Positions 1-10,852 of a DNA stretch of 64,000 nucleotides are shown one piece after another. Every line of letters begins with the position of its first letter. Position 1 is the stretch's first letter. The stretch comes from Persicaria tinctoria (Eukaryota > Streptophyta > Magnoliopsida > Caryophyllales > Polygonaceae): contig JBANSL010000001.1 in the NCBI GenBank assembly GCA_037127255.1, positions 41,903,001-41,967,000 of the forward strand. The letters are read 5' to 3'. A program made the position numbers and the translations under genes. The notes under the pieces are model-generated. The model was not told where the DNA came from. It saw only the letters and a list, made by a program, of their open reading frames with translations, and did not search any database.

Positions 1-545
1 AAGAAGTCATTAATTATGGCAACTTTAACATATCAACATCTCACATAGCAACACATAAAAAATGGTCATTATTCATAACATAGAATCTGCATGCCACCAA
101 AATTCCAAATTCGAGTATCGCATATCAACATTGAAATCAGTACATTAGGGATAATCGTATTGTATCGTCTTATATTAACAGGTCACATAATCATGAAAAT
201 CTGTATATAGTTACCACTCACAATAATGCACAACCACCACTCACTCACCATCAACTCTCAAGTCAAGGTTAAGCCTTATCTAGGTTCACCAAACTCAAAT
301 CAGATAATAGTCCCAAGTATCTCACTTAATACATAGTCAAACCCAATCATGTGAATGACGATGCCCCGGAAAACAACCCCCTTGAGAATGTGAATAAAAT
401 TTCATAATTAGGTCATCCAACGCGAAATCACATGGATATATTACTATCGCGATCAGCACCAAGAACCCTTAACTAAGAGACTTGCGAATTGCGATCAGTA
501 CCTATTGTCACACTCAACGCTTAACTCATGAAGCAACAATCTCTA
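1..545. other. AT-rich non-coding DNA, no gene seen
   Basis: No credible reading frame on either strand. A stretch near 255-290 (tail TAGGTTCACCAAACTCAA) resembles one near 21855-21900 (TAGATTCACCAACACCAACT), so this is probably old retrotransposon sequence, perhaps the upstream part of the LTR that ends at 1085. The left boundary of that LTR cannot be seen. Confidence 0.4.
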
Positions 546-1085
546 CTACACATCTTTGACCACAAATCCACGTCGTCTACCCTATGATAGAAGCAAGCAG
601 CTCGCTGGCAAGGCACCGCCTGGCTGGAACCTTCTTACGACACAAACAACTCTCTGGCGTGAAGGCATGGACAACATGTGCCCTCGGCCTAACCTCGAGG
701 TTGGAAACCAGCTCCTCGCTTGACAATACTATAAATACCCCTTTCCCCCCATAAGACGATGATCCGATTGGAGGAAACAAGGAAAGAGAGTTCTGCTATC
801 CTTCTTGAGATAGAGCCCTCAAAGTTAAGTTATTGAGACCTCTGATCGGAGAAGAACACTTCTAGAATCAAACAACATCTCTCCATAACCTCTAAAGACG
901 ATGATTGAACAGTGAATACAAGACGCGAATAGCTTCATCGCGAAGCATATATTATTACATGCCCCAACTCATAATAAAGATCATATTCATATATATATAT
1001 TTCCTGGTCGACCTTACAGGTAAATATAGGACATTTATCGTCACCTTAAGGTAAATTATATAGGTGGTTTTCAGGAAATGCTTCA
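546..1085 (+). repeat. 3' part of a 5' LTR, Tat-like gypsy element
   Basis: The stretch has a TATA box at 730-737 and ends in CA directly before TTGGCGCC, the usual layout of an LTR end next to a primer-binding site. Gag-like coding remnants follow downstream on the same strand. The start of the LTR is not identified, so 546 is only a working boundary. Assignment to the Tat lineage rests on the wording of the primer-binding region and is an inference. Confidence 0.45.
730..737 (+). promoter_or_regulatory. TATA box of the Tat-like LTR
   Basis: TATAAATA followed by a C-rich tract (CCCCTTTCCCCCC), about 350 bases upstream of the primer-binding site. This is where an LTR promoter is expected. 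Confidence 0.5.
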
Positions 1086-1105
1086 TTGGCGCCATCTGTG
1101 AGAAC
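1086..1105 (+). other. Primer-binding site, Tat-like gypsy element
   Basis: The sequence TTGGCGCCATCTGTGAGAAC begins with TGGCGCC, which is common at gypsy primer-binding sites, and lies directly after an LTR-type CA end. The matching tRNA was not determined. Confidence 0.5.
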
Positions 1106-1390
1106 CTTTCACGATGAGAGTTGCCTCTTAGAAATACACACTACCTTTTGAATCCGCAATTTTCATTCTTAGCTTTCGTATATATTATTCTTCGCGAATA
1201 TATCTATTTTACTATTTGCACTGATCCTTACAGTAATATGAATTTCACGTTATTTGGCGAGGAGTTTGGGAACTAATATCACGACGAAGGATAGAACAAT
1301 GGTTTAAACCTCAATGATACTCCCGAGGAGAAAACTCGTCCCCATTAAGGCGAAGACATCCCTTCGCAAACATTCTAGAACGCTGCCCTA

Positions 1391-2210
1391 GTGCCCCCAC
1401 CTAATCAGTATGGGGCATGGGGAGGCTTTCCCCCATACAAATATTTGACGATCAACTACCATCAAAATCGCTTCTATGGACAAGCCACAAATATGATGTC
1501 ATCCAACTTTGATCCTTACTACCATTACCAATTGCATAATCAAACACATATCACGTACAATCCCATTTCTAACTTGGTTGATGGCCCGATGAACCCTGGA
1601 CTGAATCATGAGAACAACAGTATTGATAAAAAGACCTCGTCATAGATGGATACACCGTCGCGGTGTAACTCTTCTAGGGGGACCTGACGCAATCCACTAA
1701 AAAGAAGCAGCCTTCCCTTCAACCTTCAGCAAAGAAGTACGTGAGACGCTCGTCCATAAAAGTTGGAGAGACGTATCAATTGCAATGTATACTGCGACTT
1801 CTGATCCCAAAGACAACATGGACCAGTTCACAACATCGATGGGGATTAATGAAAATAACGATGTTATGTTTTGCCAATCTTTCCCATCTACCTTAAGTGG
1901 GGTGGTCTTAAATTAGTTCATTTACTTGCCTCGATCATCAATAAGCAGTTTCGCCTAAATATTTGACATTTTTGTCGCCCCCTTTGGTAGCGGTTGCACG
2001 CGAAAACGTACCATGTTAGATCTAAACTCTATCAAGCAAGAACCGTCTAAATCCCTAGGAAGTATCTTCAGCATGTTCACCATCATGGTCGTCCGAATTC
2101 CAAACAACAAACAAGAATATGCTAACACTATTTTAATGGGCAACCTCGCTGGGAGCGACTTCAAAACATATTTATTCAGAAAAGAGCCTCGTAACTATAA
2201 TAAGCTATAG
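1391..2210 (+). pseudogene. Decayed gag of a Tat-like gypsy element
   Basis: Frame 1391-1645 gives a proline- and tyrosine-rich N-terminal gag-like segment. Between about 1740 and 1990 the broken translation resembles the core of plant gypsy gag proteins: a DPKDN-like piece, then a SFPSTLSG-like piece, then LPRSSISSF. Frame 2013-2210 reads on with LDLNSIKQEPSKSL, then NTILMGNLAGS, which fits the gag segment that normally reads IKQGPxESL then LMAGL. Several frame changes and a stop (near 1912) separate these blocks, so the gene is dead. No protease or polymerase follows; the element is cut by the Athila LTR near 2211. Confidence 0.5.
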
Positions 2211-3549
2211 ATAATGCATATTTTAGATAGGCATTATAGGTATGTCTTAGGTGCAATGAGTAGTCATATAGCTTGTTTAATAAGCTTATTCATATTCTTG
2301 ATCATTTGTTATTTGAAGTTCGGAATCTACGGTTTTTAGTGTTTATTTGTAGGTCTTATGATTCAGACTAGAAAGGTGAAGAAAACTTGGAGCGAATGGA
2401 CAAAAAAAGAGCTAAGAAACAAGAGCGGAAATAGAGAACATGGAGAAATCCCATCTTTGAGGTTATGAGAAGTTGAATTTTGCTTTTGAGGTCTTCATGA
2501 GAATCGTAGTGATTGGAAAGAGCTTTCCAACACATATTCATATGCGTCAATCGGACGAAGGATTAGTCCGGAAAGTGCCTTACAAGTTCATCCCGTCGAC
2601 GTTGTCAAGCTGTACGGACGACGCCCACCGCCCTTTCCACGGCACTCGTCGTTCTCTCAGATCCGGATTTGCGATACACGGCCCGAGTTTATTTTTATGG
2701 GAACTTTTATCTACCTTTTCCTAGGGCTTTCAAGGGACGGTTTTGAGTCTTTAAAGACTATTATTTTCATTATTCATTCATTAGACAACAATGGAGAGAA
2801 GAATGGAGGTTTTCTACTTTGGTATGATTCACTAAATCTCTTTACTTTCGCCTACAATTCAGAGACATGGTTGGTTGACTTGTCAGACTTGAATTCTATG
2901 TTTTTCCAATGATTGATTCATTACCTTTGCGCTGATTTTGTGTTGTTGATTCTACTTTGATTTTCATCCTTGATAGAATTGCATCGTGCTAGGGTTTCAA
3001 TTGTTTCGCGAGAGTAATTATGCCTTTTTGTAGCAACCACAAGCAAGTGATTCCGCGAGGATGATCTTGACTATGTAGGGTAATCACAGTTTGGGCGACC
3101 ATTGTGCCTAGAACTTTGGGAATTTGTGCTATTTGTATGTTGAATCATGAAAGGTTAGGGTTTTGCTTATAGATGTAAGGGTTTGTCATATCTGCGAAGA
3201 GTTTCAATCCATATAAGCCAAAGTCGGATTAATACAAATAATTAGAATAACTAGAAAGAGTGCCAAGGATCAATAAACCAACCATTGTCGATAATTCGTA
3301 GATGAAACTACTTCGTCCCTATCGTTATCAATCAATCTCCATTGCTACTTTTACTTTATTTGGTTACTTTGATCATCTCAATTACCTTCAATTTCATTGC
3401 TTTGATAGCAATTTGAGTAGACAAGAAAACTATTCTCTCTGTGGGTTCGACCTCTTACTTATCCACTATACCAGTTTACTAGTTACTTGTTAGTTTGGGA
3501 ATTATTATTTTCGACGAGGTGAGAAACACACGACATTTCATCCTACCAA
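2211..3549 (+). repeat. Putative 5' LTR of the Athila-type element
   Basis: This non-coding block lies between the Tat-like gag remnant and the primer-binding site at 3554. Near its end it has CTCTGTGGGTTCGACCTC, typical of the R-U5 end of Athila LTRs, and it finishes ...CATCCTACCA before the primer-binding site. A GC-rich stretch at 2617-2650 (GACGACGCCCACCGCC) recurs in related form inside the element at about 4750 and 7130. Left boundary not proven. Confidence 0.5.
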
Positions 3550-3553
3550 ATTT

Positions 3554-3570
3554 TGGCGTCGTTGCCTAGG
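3554..3570 (+). other. Primer-binding site (tRNA-Asp type)
   Basis: TGGCGTCGTTGCCTAGG differs at 3 of 17 bases from TGGCGCCGTTGCCGGGG, the complement of the 3' end of plant tRNA-Asp used by Athila elements. Confidence 0.7.
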
Positions 3571-3683
3571 AGAATTACTTTATTTTCTTTGTTTATATTT
3601 ATTGTTATCTATATTGTGATTCACTTCGGTGGATCGCACTTTGGTTACTAATCAATCTTGGTTGAAGTTCTTAATAGGCAGCG

Positions 3684-4509
3684 ATGTCTGAAAAAGTTAA
3701 TCCCCCTCTCAAAAGGACATTGAGAGAGTTAAAGGAGCCTTCTTTGAATTCGCAAAGCCTTGCAATCATACTTCATGAACTCCCTGAAGGCTCCAAACTA
3801 GGGTGCAAATCTGATTGGTTGTCACTCCTTCCGGTTTTCTCTGGAGATGAACCAAATAAGCATCATATGGAGTTTCTTAGTGTCTGTGACAAAATCAGAC
3901 CTCAAGGATTTACTAATGATAAACTTATGCTGAGACTGTTTTCGTTCACCCTGAAAGACACAGTAAGCGATTGGCTTCACTACTTGTCGGCAGGAACCAT
4001 CAGTACATGGTTAGGCCTGAAGAAGGCTTTTCTGCAAAAAATACTTCCCTGCTGCGCGTTTGAGCAAAATGAAGAAGCAATTGTCAAGCATAGAGAAATC
4101 CCCTAAGGAGAGTTTGTATGACTACATTTTAAGATTTAGGAAACTCAAGGCAAGTTGTCCTCAACATGGTAAACTAGAGGAGGATTTGATTCTCTATCTT
4201 TATGAAGGGCAACATGATCATGAGCGCACCCTAATCAACGCTACTAGTGAAGGGGATATGCTAGACAAGAAACCTGAAGAGGTTATGCAGATCTTCGATG
4301 GGTTAGCCAATGCTTCTCAGCAATACAGAAAGTCTCAAGGAATCGAGGAAATTAACACTCTAGATAACATTGAAATGGGCTGCAAGGAAGAAGTTATTAA
4401 GTTGACAGAAATTGTAAAGAACGTAGCTACTCAGATATCATAGTTGCAACCGCCACTCAGAGATAAAAAGGACGGAATTGAAGAGGTCAATGCTATAGGG
4501 AGCTCTATC
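3684..4509 (+). pseudogene. Athila-type gag, frameshifted
   Basis: The gag (capsid-like) protein of an Athila-type element. A first frame runs from an ATG at 3684 to 4106 and holds the capsid region (FSGDEPNKHHMEFL, then DWLHYLSAGTISTW). A frameshift near 4060 moves to the frame 4060-4443, which reads on with SPKESLYDYILRFRKL and then YLYEGQHDHERTLINAT, the normal gag continuation. Stops near 4441 and 4513 follow. The reading direction and order match intact plant gypsy gag, so this is one broken gene and not two. Confidence 0.75.
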
Positions 4510-4569
4510 TCTTAATTACCTCAAGAGTCCTCTCAAGAAAATCCACCTAGAGAAAAAACATTCAGATTT

Positions 4570-5286
4570 TTGCTGGACAAGATTAGTGTTCAAGAGAAGA
4601 TGTTAAGTCATATGGCTAAGGAGATTAGAGAATTGAAAGCGATAGATTCATGGATGTTGCCCACTAGGAATATTGAAGAGAAGCCTAAGGAGATGATTGA
4701 TGTAAAAGAAGAAGAGAAAAATGAGACGGAGGCCCACTGTCAAGACTGCTCCCACCGCCCCTCACCACGGCGCCCGCCACCGTCTCTAGCGACGGAACCG
4801 ATTTTTGACGTTGTTGAATCCCCAAGGAAATTATCCAAGGAGTGGTCTTCTGAGATTCCAAGACCTGCACCACCCTTTCCTCATTCCTTAAAACATGATC
4901 GTAAGTGGGAAAATGGGAAGGAGGTATTTGACACTTTCACTAAGTGCCAGGTAAGCATTCCTCTCCTTAATCTAGTTGAATCCGTTCCTCGTTATGCAAA
5001 ATTCCTTCGGGAAGTGTGCACAGCCGAACGAACACAACGGGAGAAAGAAAAAGAAGGTAAGGAACAACAAGCAAATTTGTCATTGGTTTTTCAAAAGCGA
5101 TTACCTGAAAAGTGCGGAGACCGAGGTATGTTTACTCTTCCTTGTATGATTGGTGAAGCTAAATTTGAAACTGCCATGCTTGTTCTTGGTGCATCTATTA
5201 ATGTGATATCATACAATTTATATGATGATTTGGGGCTTGGGCCTCTGAATGAAACTACGGTTGTTATACAGTTACAGGTTGTTTGA
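4570..5286 (+). pseudogene. Gag C-terminus and aspartic protease, active-site Asp lost
   Basis: The frame has a charged linker, then a proline-rich stretch encoded by GC-rich DNA (4738-4795), then the conserved pre-protease segment (PRYAKFLREVCT) and the retroviral-type protease. The protease motif, normally D-L-G-A-S, reads V-L-G-A-S here (about 5179-5193), so the catalytic aspartate is replaced by valine. The frame stops at 5284. The following 440 bases continue the protease-to-RT linker in broken frames. Confidence 0.75.
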
Positions 5287-5727
5287 AAAAGGTTGAATAT
5301 TTGATCTTTGATGGGAAATCTGCTGCATATTCTTTGAATTTGGTTGACGTTGTTGATATTTTCTCTAAGGATCTCATGAGTATTGATCGTTCTGACCAGT
5401 TATAAGTTGTTTTGGAATCCCCTTTGGGGGAGTTATCTCTTGATTATTCTTTTCCTAACAACCTGCATGAATTGTTTATGGCTATGGATGCAAATTCAGG
5501 GAATTGGTCCCCTTCCTACAAAACTGAACCATTTAATCCTTCTTGTGAGAAACTTCTTCCGTCTATCATTTAGGCGCCTGAAGTTGAATTTAAACCCTCC
5601 CTGATCATTTGAAGTATGCATTTTTAGGAGAAGGTAATACACTTTATGTGATTATTTCTAACAAGCTTACTTTTGACCTGGAAGAAAGGTTGGTGGATCT
5701 CCTTAGGGAACATCACGCTACCTTGGG

Positions 5728-6720
5728 ATGGAACAAAGGTTGATGAGCATACTCATGGAGGATGATTCGAAGCCCGTAAGACAACCTCAGCGACAGCTGA
5801 ATCCCTCGATGATGGAGGTCATCAAAAAGGAAGTCTTAAAGCTCCTTCAAGCAGGTATAATTTATCCTATTTCTGATAGTCAATGGGTAAGTCCTACACA
5901 AGTGGTTCCTAAGAAGGGAGGTATCACGGTCTCTGAGAACCAAGAAGGTGAGATGATACCTATCAGGGTACAGACTAGTTGGAGAGTTTGCATTGACTAT
6001 TGCAAACTCAATGTTGCGACACGCAATGACCACTTTCCTTTGCCTTTTATTGATCACATGCTTGAGCGTCTTGCCGACCGGTCCTATTATTGCTTTTTTC
6101 ATGGTTATTCTGGATACTTTTAAATTCCTATTGCACCTGAGGATCAGGAGAAAATGACTTTTAGCTTTTGGTACTTTTGCTTATAGTAGAGTGGCTTTTG
6201 GATTATGCAATGCGCCTGGTACATTTCAAAGATGCATGATGAGTATATTTTGTGAATATGTTGAGCATTTCATTGAAGTGTTTATGGATGATTTTACTGT
6301 GCATGAGAATGATTTTAATTCTTGTAGGCATCATTTGCCACTAGTGCTTAAGAGATGTGTTGAAAGCAATTTGGTCTTGAACTCTGAAAAGTGCAATTTT
6401 ATGGTTGAACAAGAGGTTGTTCTTGGTCACATTGTGTCCAAGAAAGGCATTGAGGTAGATAAAGCTAAGATAGATTTGATTCAGTGTTTACCTTATCCTA
6501 CTAATGTGCGTGAGATTCGTTCTTTCTTACGCCATGCAGGATTTTATTGGAGGATTATTAAGGATTTTTCTAAGATAATCTCCCCATTATGTGAACTCCT
6601 TAAGAAAGATGTGTCCTTTGTGTTTGATGATAATTGTAAGAAAGCTTTTCATGAGTTGAAGAATCAGTTGACTTCATCACCTATTATTCAGCTCCTATTT
6701 GGACTTTGCCTTTTGAGTTG
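5728..6720 (+). pseudogene. Athila-type reverse transcriptase, two broken frames
   Basis: Frame 5728-6123 holds the RT N-terminus (KKEVLKLLQAGIIYPISDS, VPKKGG, WRVCIDYCKLN, PLPFIDHMLERL). A TAA at 6121 and a short frame change follow. Frame 6191-6721 then gives FGLCNAPGTFQRCM, the catalytic FMDD box, LGHIVSKKGIEVD, and the thumb/connection region with FLRHAGFYWR. Domain order and spacing are those of Ty3/gypsy RT. The catalytic DD pair is kept, but the gene cannot make one protein. Confidence 0.85.
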
Positions 6721-7080
6721 ATGTGTGATGCTAGTGATTATGTCGTTGGAGCTGTTTTGGGATAAAAAGTTGAGAAAGCATCTCATGTGATCTACTATGC
6801 TTCTATGATGTTGAATACGGCACAATGGGATTACACTACTACTGAGAAAGAGTTGCTAGCTATGGTTTTTTCATTAGAGAAGTTTCATCCTTACTTATTG
6901 GTTCCAAGCTAGTGGATTATAGTGATCATTCGGCTCTCCGCTATTTGATGAAAAAGAAGGACGCAAAGTCTTGATTGATTCGATGGATTCTACTTCTGAC
7001 GGAATTCAATTTGGAAATTAGAGATAAGAAGGGAGTAGAGAATTTGTTAGCTGATCACCTGAGCAGCTGGTGGGGGAGAG
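6721..7080 (+). pseudogene. RNase H remnant of the Athila-type pol
   Basis: Translation with interruptions gives LMCDASDYVVGAVLG, then HVIYYASMMLNTAQWDYTTT, then EKELLAMVFSLEKF, then EFNLEIRDKKG and ADHLSS. These are the gypsy RNase H landmarks, including the first catalytic Asp (CDAS) and the Glu (EKELLA). At least four stops break it. Confidence 0.75.
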
Positions 7081-7098
7081 TTCCCTGATGAAGGATTT

Positions 7099-7623
7099 AT
7101 GCAAATTTTGTCCTGTCATCGCTGCATAGACGGCGCCCGCCGCCTTTGCCACGACGTCCGCCGCCCTGACGGTGTTTTTAGGTCCGATTCCTTTGATGAG
7201 GAGCCGCATGCTTCACTTATGGGTATTCAAACTAAGCAGCCTTGGTTTTTTGATATTGTTAATTGCGTTGTGGCTGGAATCTTTCCTTCCAATTGTCCGC
7301 AAGCTAAGAAGGACAAAATTCGGCATGATGCTTGCTACTACGTTTGGGATGATCCTTTTCTGTGGAAGCACTGCGCTAATAGAATTGTTCGTCGATGTCT
7401 TCTGGATAACAAGGTAACTTCTGTTTTGAGATTTTGTTATTCACATCCAAGCGGTGGACATTTTGGACCACAGAGAATGGCTAGGAAAGTCCTAGAAGCG
7501 GGATTCTGGTGGCCGCATATCTTTCGCGATGCTCATGCCTTCTGCATAACTTGTGATAGATGTCAGCGCACAAGAAACATCTCATGCAGAAATGAGATGC
7601 CATTATCTTCGATCATGGTATGA
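7099..7623 (+). pseudogene. Integrase N-terminal zinc-binding domain, truncated
   Basis: The frame contains the H-H-C-C zinc finger of gypsy integrase: HPSGGHFGPQRMARKVLEAG, then FWWPHIFRDAH, then CITCDRCQR. The DDE core that should follow is absent because the element is cut at about 7634. The upstream part includes a GC-rich insert-like run (7123-7170) rich in CGCCCGCCGCC. Confidence 0.8.
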
Positions 7624-7697
7624 GAGATAGTCTTGTTACAATCTCTAGACTTTATAGTCGCTAGGCTGACTTCTTCCATTTATTTTCAAAGTGGCAT

Positions 7698-7991
7698 CTA
7701 CAGGGCCCACGTGGCTTGGGCCTCGAATAAGACTCCGTTCTTGTCCATAAGTCGCAGTCCTCCGGAATGATTCTTTGATTTGGAGACATACACCTTGTCT
7801 CCTACTTCGTAGTCCCTCGGGTCATACTTGGAAATCCTGCATAATTGCACATACCAAGACAAACCTCTTCCATGTACATATAAATCATGAATCGAAATCG
7901 GGGAAAAGATATCCATACCTCGGCTTACCTTCGCTGATTCATCATTCGGCTTCTGTAAATCCACTCGAAATTGAGTGAAACCACCCAACAT
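7698..7991 (-). pseudogene. E1 C-terminal ORF (unknown function)
   Basis: It encodes a segment with GMDIFSPISIHDLYVHGRGL, then WYVQLCRIS, YEVGDKVYVSKSK and LMDKNGVLFEAQAT. The same protein occurs in E4 (35156-35497, GMDLCSPISIKDLSIHGRGL), so the frame is real and conserved within the family. In E1 a stretch between SKNH and SGGLRL is shorter than in E4, which points to a deletion. I do not recognise the function. It sits downstream of the protease, where other Athila-like elements have pol or env-like genes. Confidence 0.55.
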
Positions 7992-8169
7992 CGAGTCAAG
8001 TTCTTGCTCTGGTGGAGTCGATATAGGAGGCGTAGACTCGATAGGGATGACTCGATGTCAAGTTGCTTTCGGTTCCTTGAGTCACACATGAAGAAGATGA
8101 TGGCTCAACTTGGGTGACTCAACATCAAGTTAGATGACTCGACGTCGACTGACTTCATGCTCCTCCTGG

Positions 8170-8412
8170 TTACTTAGTCGATGGAGGGTTGTCTGATTCT
8201 GGGTCGATGTCGAGTTGCTCACTTAACGTCGAGTGAGTTGACTCAACGTCGACCCCATACTTAGTTCTTGCAGCAAAATCTAGAAAAATGCCAGTCCATA
8301 TCGACTTACCTGACTCGACATCAATTGGATTTTCTGTGTGCTCATTCCAGATTTCTATGATTTCCTCCATTTGGGCTTCTAAAGCCCTTTTCTCCAGCTC
8401 CTCGGGAGCCAT
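8170..8412 (-). pseudogene. E1 region between protease and C-terminal ORF
   Basis: The frame begins MAPEELEKRALEAQ, matching E3 at about 21460-21505 (MTPEELEKRDMEAQ), which follows the protease. The rest is encoded by DNA rich in TCGA-type motifs (VDVESTHSTLSEQLDIDPES). It belongs to the same polyprotein as the protease frame at 8514-8915. Confidence 0.55.
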
Positions 8413-8513
8413 TGTTGTTACCTTTGGCTCCCCGCAAGTGATGTAGCCTCCCTTGATTGATTTGACCTCGATAGGACCATTGTGTCTCTCAATTTTGTTG
8501 AAGAAGAACTCAA

Positions 8514-8915
8514 TTACCTCGTCGTTGATTGTGAATTTGAGTACTCCCTTACACTTATGTTGGCGTTGACGGTTGCTAAGAATGACCTACCTAAAATAAT
8601 TGGACAAGTAGGTTCCTCTTCCATATCAATAACAAGAAAATTAGCAGGGACAAAGAACTTAACTACTTGAACGGGTACATCGTCGACCATGCCTGTAGGG
8701 ATGACCATCGTGTTGTTTTCCATGTACAGTCTACCATCCAAAGGCTCTAGAGCTCCTATCTTCACTTTGGACCAGATGGATAATGGCATGATGCTCACTC
8801 TTGCTCCTAAATCACAAAGTGCATTGAATCTATGCTGACCAAAACCAATAGTTATCGCAAACTTACCTGGGTCTGGCCTTTTTTTCTGGCAACATCTTCT
8901 TCTTGTTTGGTGCAA
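8514..8915 (-). pseudogene. E1 retroviral-type aspartic protease
   Basis: Conserved blocks in order: RPDPGKFAITIGFGQHRF, NALCDLGARVSIMPLSIW, VDDVPVQVVKFFVPANFL, PTCPIILGRSFLATVNANIS. The active-site Asp (CDLGA) and the flap-proximal ILGR motif are present; Ser in DLGAS is Arg here. Frames upstream and downstream are broken, so it is treated as a pseudogene. Confidence 0.75.
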
Positions 8916-9089
8916 CTAATGTTAGTGGATAGGGTTGACGTCGACTGGTGTAAAGTCGACATTGACTGTAGGGGCAGGAGGTTGCTGATTTTGTTGATTT
9001 GACGACTTGATATCGAGTTAAAACTCGACATAGAGTGGGTTGGAGTCGACGTCGAGTGGTGACTCGACATCGACTGGCTCAGCCGCTTC

Positions 9090-9695
9090 CTTCATTTCCG
9101 TTGTTGGTTCGGGCATTTGCAGTTGACACCCACTCCTTAAGTTCATAGTTCACATATGTCCTGCAAACTTACCTTTAGAGTTTGGTCCGGATGATCCGAC
9201 CAGGAGCTATCCTGACGGTTTTGGGATTGATACAGCCAATTGACCCACCTGGGTCTCGATGTTCTTTCTCCAAACGTCTATCTCTCCTAGTTGCAAGTTG
9301 ATGTCATGCAGTTGAGTATGGACGGAAATGTTGGCTTGTTTGAATTCACCATGGTTATGCCGCATCTCATCGAGGATGATGTGCTGGTCATCTTTCTTTG
9401 CTTCTCTAACCGGGTGTCAAAGAGCTCTGTAGGGTGGGGGGTCTCTTTGATATTGGGGTTAGCGATAACCCCAATTTTGATGCTGATGTTGTCCTGAGTA
9501 GTTACCATCTGCATAGCGCGCCTCCTCACGTGTTTCTGCAATCGCAACTTGATCGGCGTGTGGGCAGACCTCTATAGGGTGGGGGGTCTCTTTGATATTG
9601 GGGTCATCTTTCTTTGCTTCTGTTACCGGGTGTCAAAGATCTCTGTAGGGTGGACGGAAATGTTGGCTTTTTTGAATTCAGCATGTTGTTGTGCC
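9090..9695 (-). pseudogene. E1 gag C-terminus with shuffled duplications
   Basis: This should encode the gag tail after the zinc knuckle. Instead blocks recur: GACGGAAATGTTGGCTT at about 9321 and 9653, TAGGGTGGGGGGTCTCTTTG at about 9430 and 9577, and a CATCTTTCTTTGCTTCT block at about 9388 and 9604. The order of blocks differs between copies, so this is a local rearrangement and not a simple tandem repeat. No intact zinc knuckle is visible. Confidence 0.55.
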
Positions 9696-10534
9696 TCATG
9701 GACCCACACTCCAAGAAAGAAATTTAACTTGTTTGGTAAGGCGGTGTACCTGGTCTATATGGAATTGATCTTTGCCATCAGGATCAATCTCCTTCGACGG
9801 TTCGTAGACCGGCATAGATGGGGCAGACCTCGCTTCAGAAGCCTCAGGAGTCCCATAAGTGTTGTCGAAGTTGGCTAACCTCTCAAAGGTATCCCAAGTA
9901 TGTTGTGGTGTGTACTCAAGATACCTATAAGCGGTATAGGTGTTGATCCGATCCTTTGTAGGCACGTCCAGGGAGTTATAGATGATCTCCTGGATGACAT
10001 ATGGTGCTTGCCCATGTGTAGGACAAGACTTCAGCAGGCGTTTGTAGTGCTCCCAGACATGTGGAAGTGTTTTCCCTGCTTTCGCTTGAAAGTCGTTATC
10101 TTTTGCCTGAGCTGCGCTCTTTTGGCTAGAGGAAATCACTTGTTGAGGAACAAGTCCTTTAGTTCGGTCCATATGCGGATGGATTGTGGAGCCAAACCCT
10201 CAAACCAATGTAGAGCCTTCCCTACAAGCGACCAACGAAAAGCCTTTAGTTTAAGATATTTCACATTAGCATCATCTGCAATGGTTTCACACAAATCTAG
10301 AAATTTAGTAATATGCTTTAAAGGACATTCATTGGGCTTCCCATCAAATTGATTCCTCCTAATTTCATAAATAAAATAAGTTCTAATTTCAAAAGAAACG
10401 CGAGGGAGAATAATAGGATATTCTGGTACTATTAGAGTAGGGTGTAGATATTCATTTGTATTCGCAGGGTGTGTTGTAGTTGCTCCTCGAGCACTCGTCG
10501 AGCTTAGGCATCGCGATCCGCCCTCACCTCCCAC
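9696..10534 (-). pseudogene. E1 gag, two overlapping frames
   Basis: Frame 10136-10534 encodes the gag N-terminus: EYLHPTLIVPEYPIILPRVS, FEIRTYFIYEIRRNQFDGKP, LKAFRWSLVGKALHWFEGL. Frame 9696-10172 continues with KTLPHVWEHYKRLLKSCPTH, YVIQEIIYNSLDVPTKDRIN and the tail before the zinc knuckle. The region shared by the two frames (around LFLNKFFPPSQKSA) shows that a frameshift near 10150 split one gene. These are Athila-like retrotrans_gag landmarks and match E2, E3 and E5. Confidence 0.8.
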
Positions 10535-10832
10535 ATATGTTGATTTCGAGCATATTCCGCCTCCCTTAGGGGCTTATTATGTTTGTATGGTGGTAAGCTC
10601 CTCTATTTGCATGCGGAGTTGTTCAAGCTCCTATTGTGGTGTAAGCTCCACCTCGTTCTTGTTGTCAAATGCCATGACTCTTTTCCTAAGTCCTTGTTGA
10701 AGACGAAAAAATAGTGAGGCTCAAGAAGAGGATCGTAATTAGGTGTGCGATCCGAGCATCGCATACACCTGCAAAACAAAAATAAACAAAAAGGAGGTAA
10801 AAATGAACTAAAAAGGGAACGATTGATAGCTT

Positions 10833-10849
10833 CCCTGGCAACGGAGCCA
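10833..10849 (-). other. E1 primer-binding site (tRNA-Asp type)
   Basis: On the + strand CCCTGGCAACGGAGCCA differs at 2 of 17 bases from CCCCGGCAACGGCGCCA, the 3' end of plant tRNA-Asp. It lies between gag and the LTR and marks the element as - strand. Confidence 0.75.
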
Positions 10850-10852
10850 AAA

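Larger units (their letters stand above)
2211..7634 (+). mobile_element. Decayed autonomous Athila-type gypsy element
   Basis: In order on the + strand: a putative LTR, a tRNA-Asp-like primer-binding site, gag, protease, reverse transcriptase, RNase H and the zinc-binding part of integrase. This gypsy order (integrase last) together with the tRNA-Asp primer and the LGAS-type protease motif points to Athila or a close relative. Frameshifts and stops occur in every domain. The integrase core, the env-like region and the 3' LTR are missing; the element stops at the E1 fragment near 7634. Left boundary approximate. Confidence 0.7.

Noticed and set aside
9549..10352. Two + strand frames (9549-9878, 9900-10352)
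   Set aside because: They are antisense to E1 gag, whose conserved blocks are clear on the - strand.
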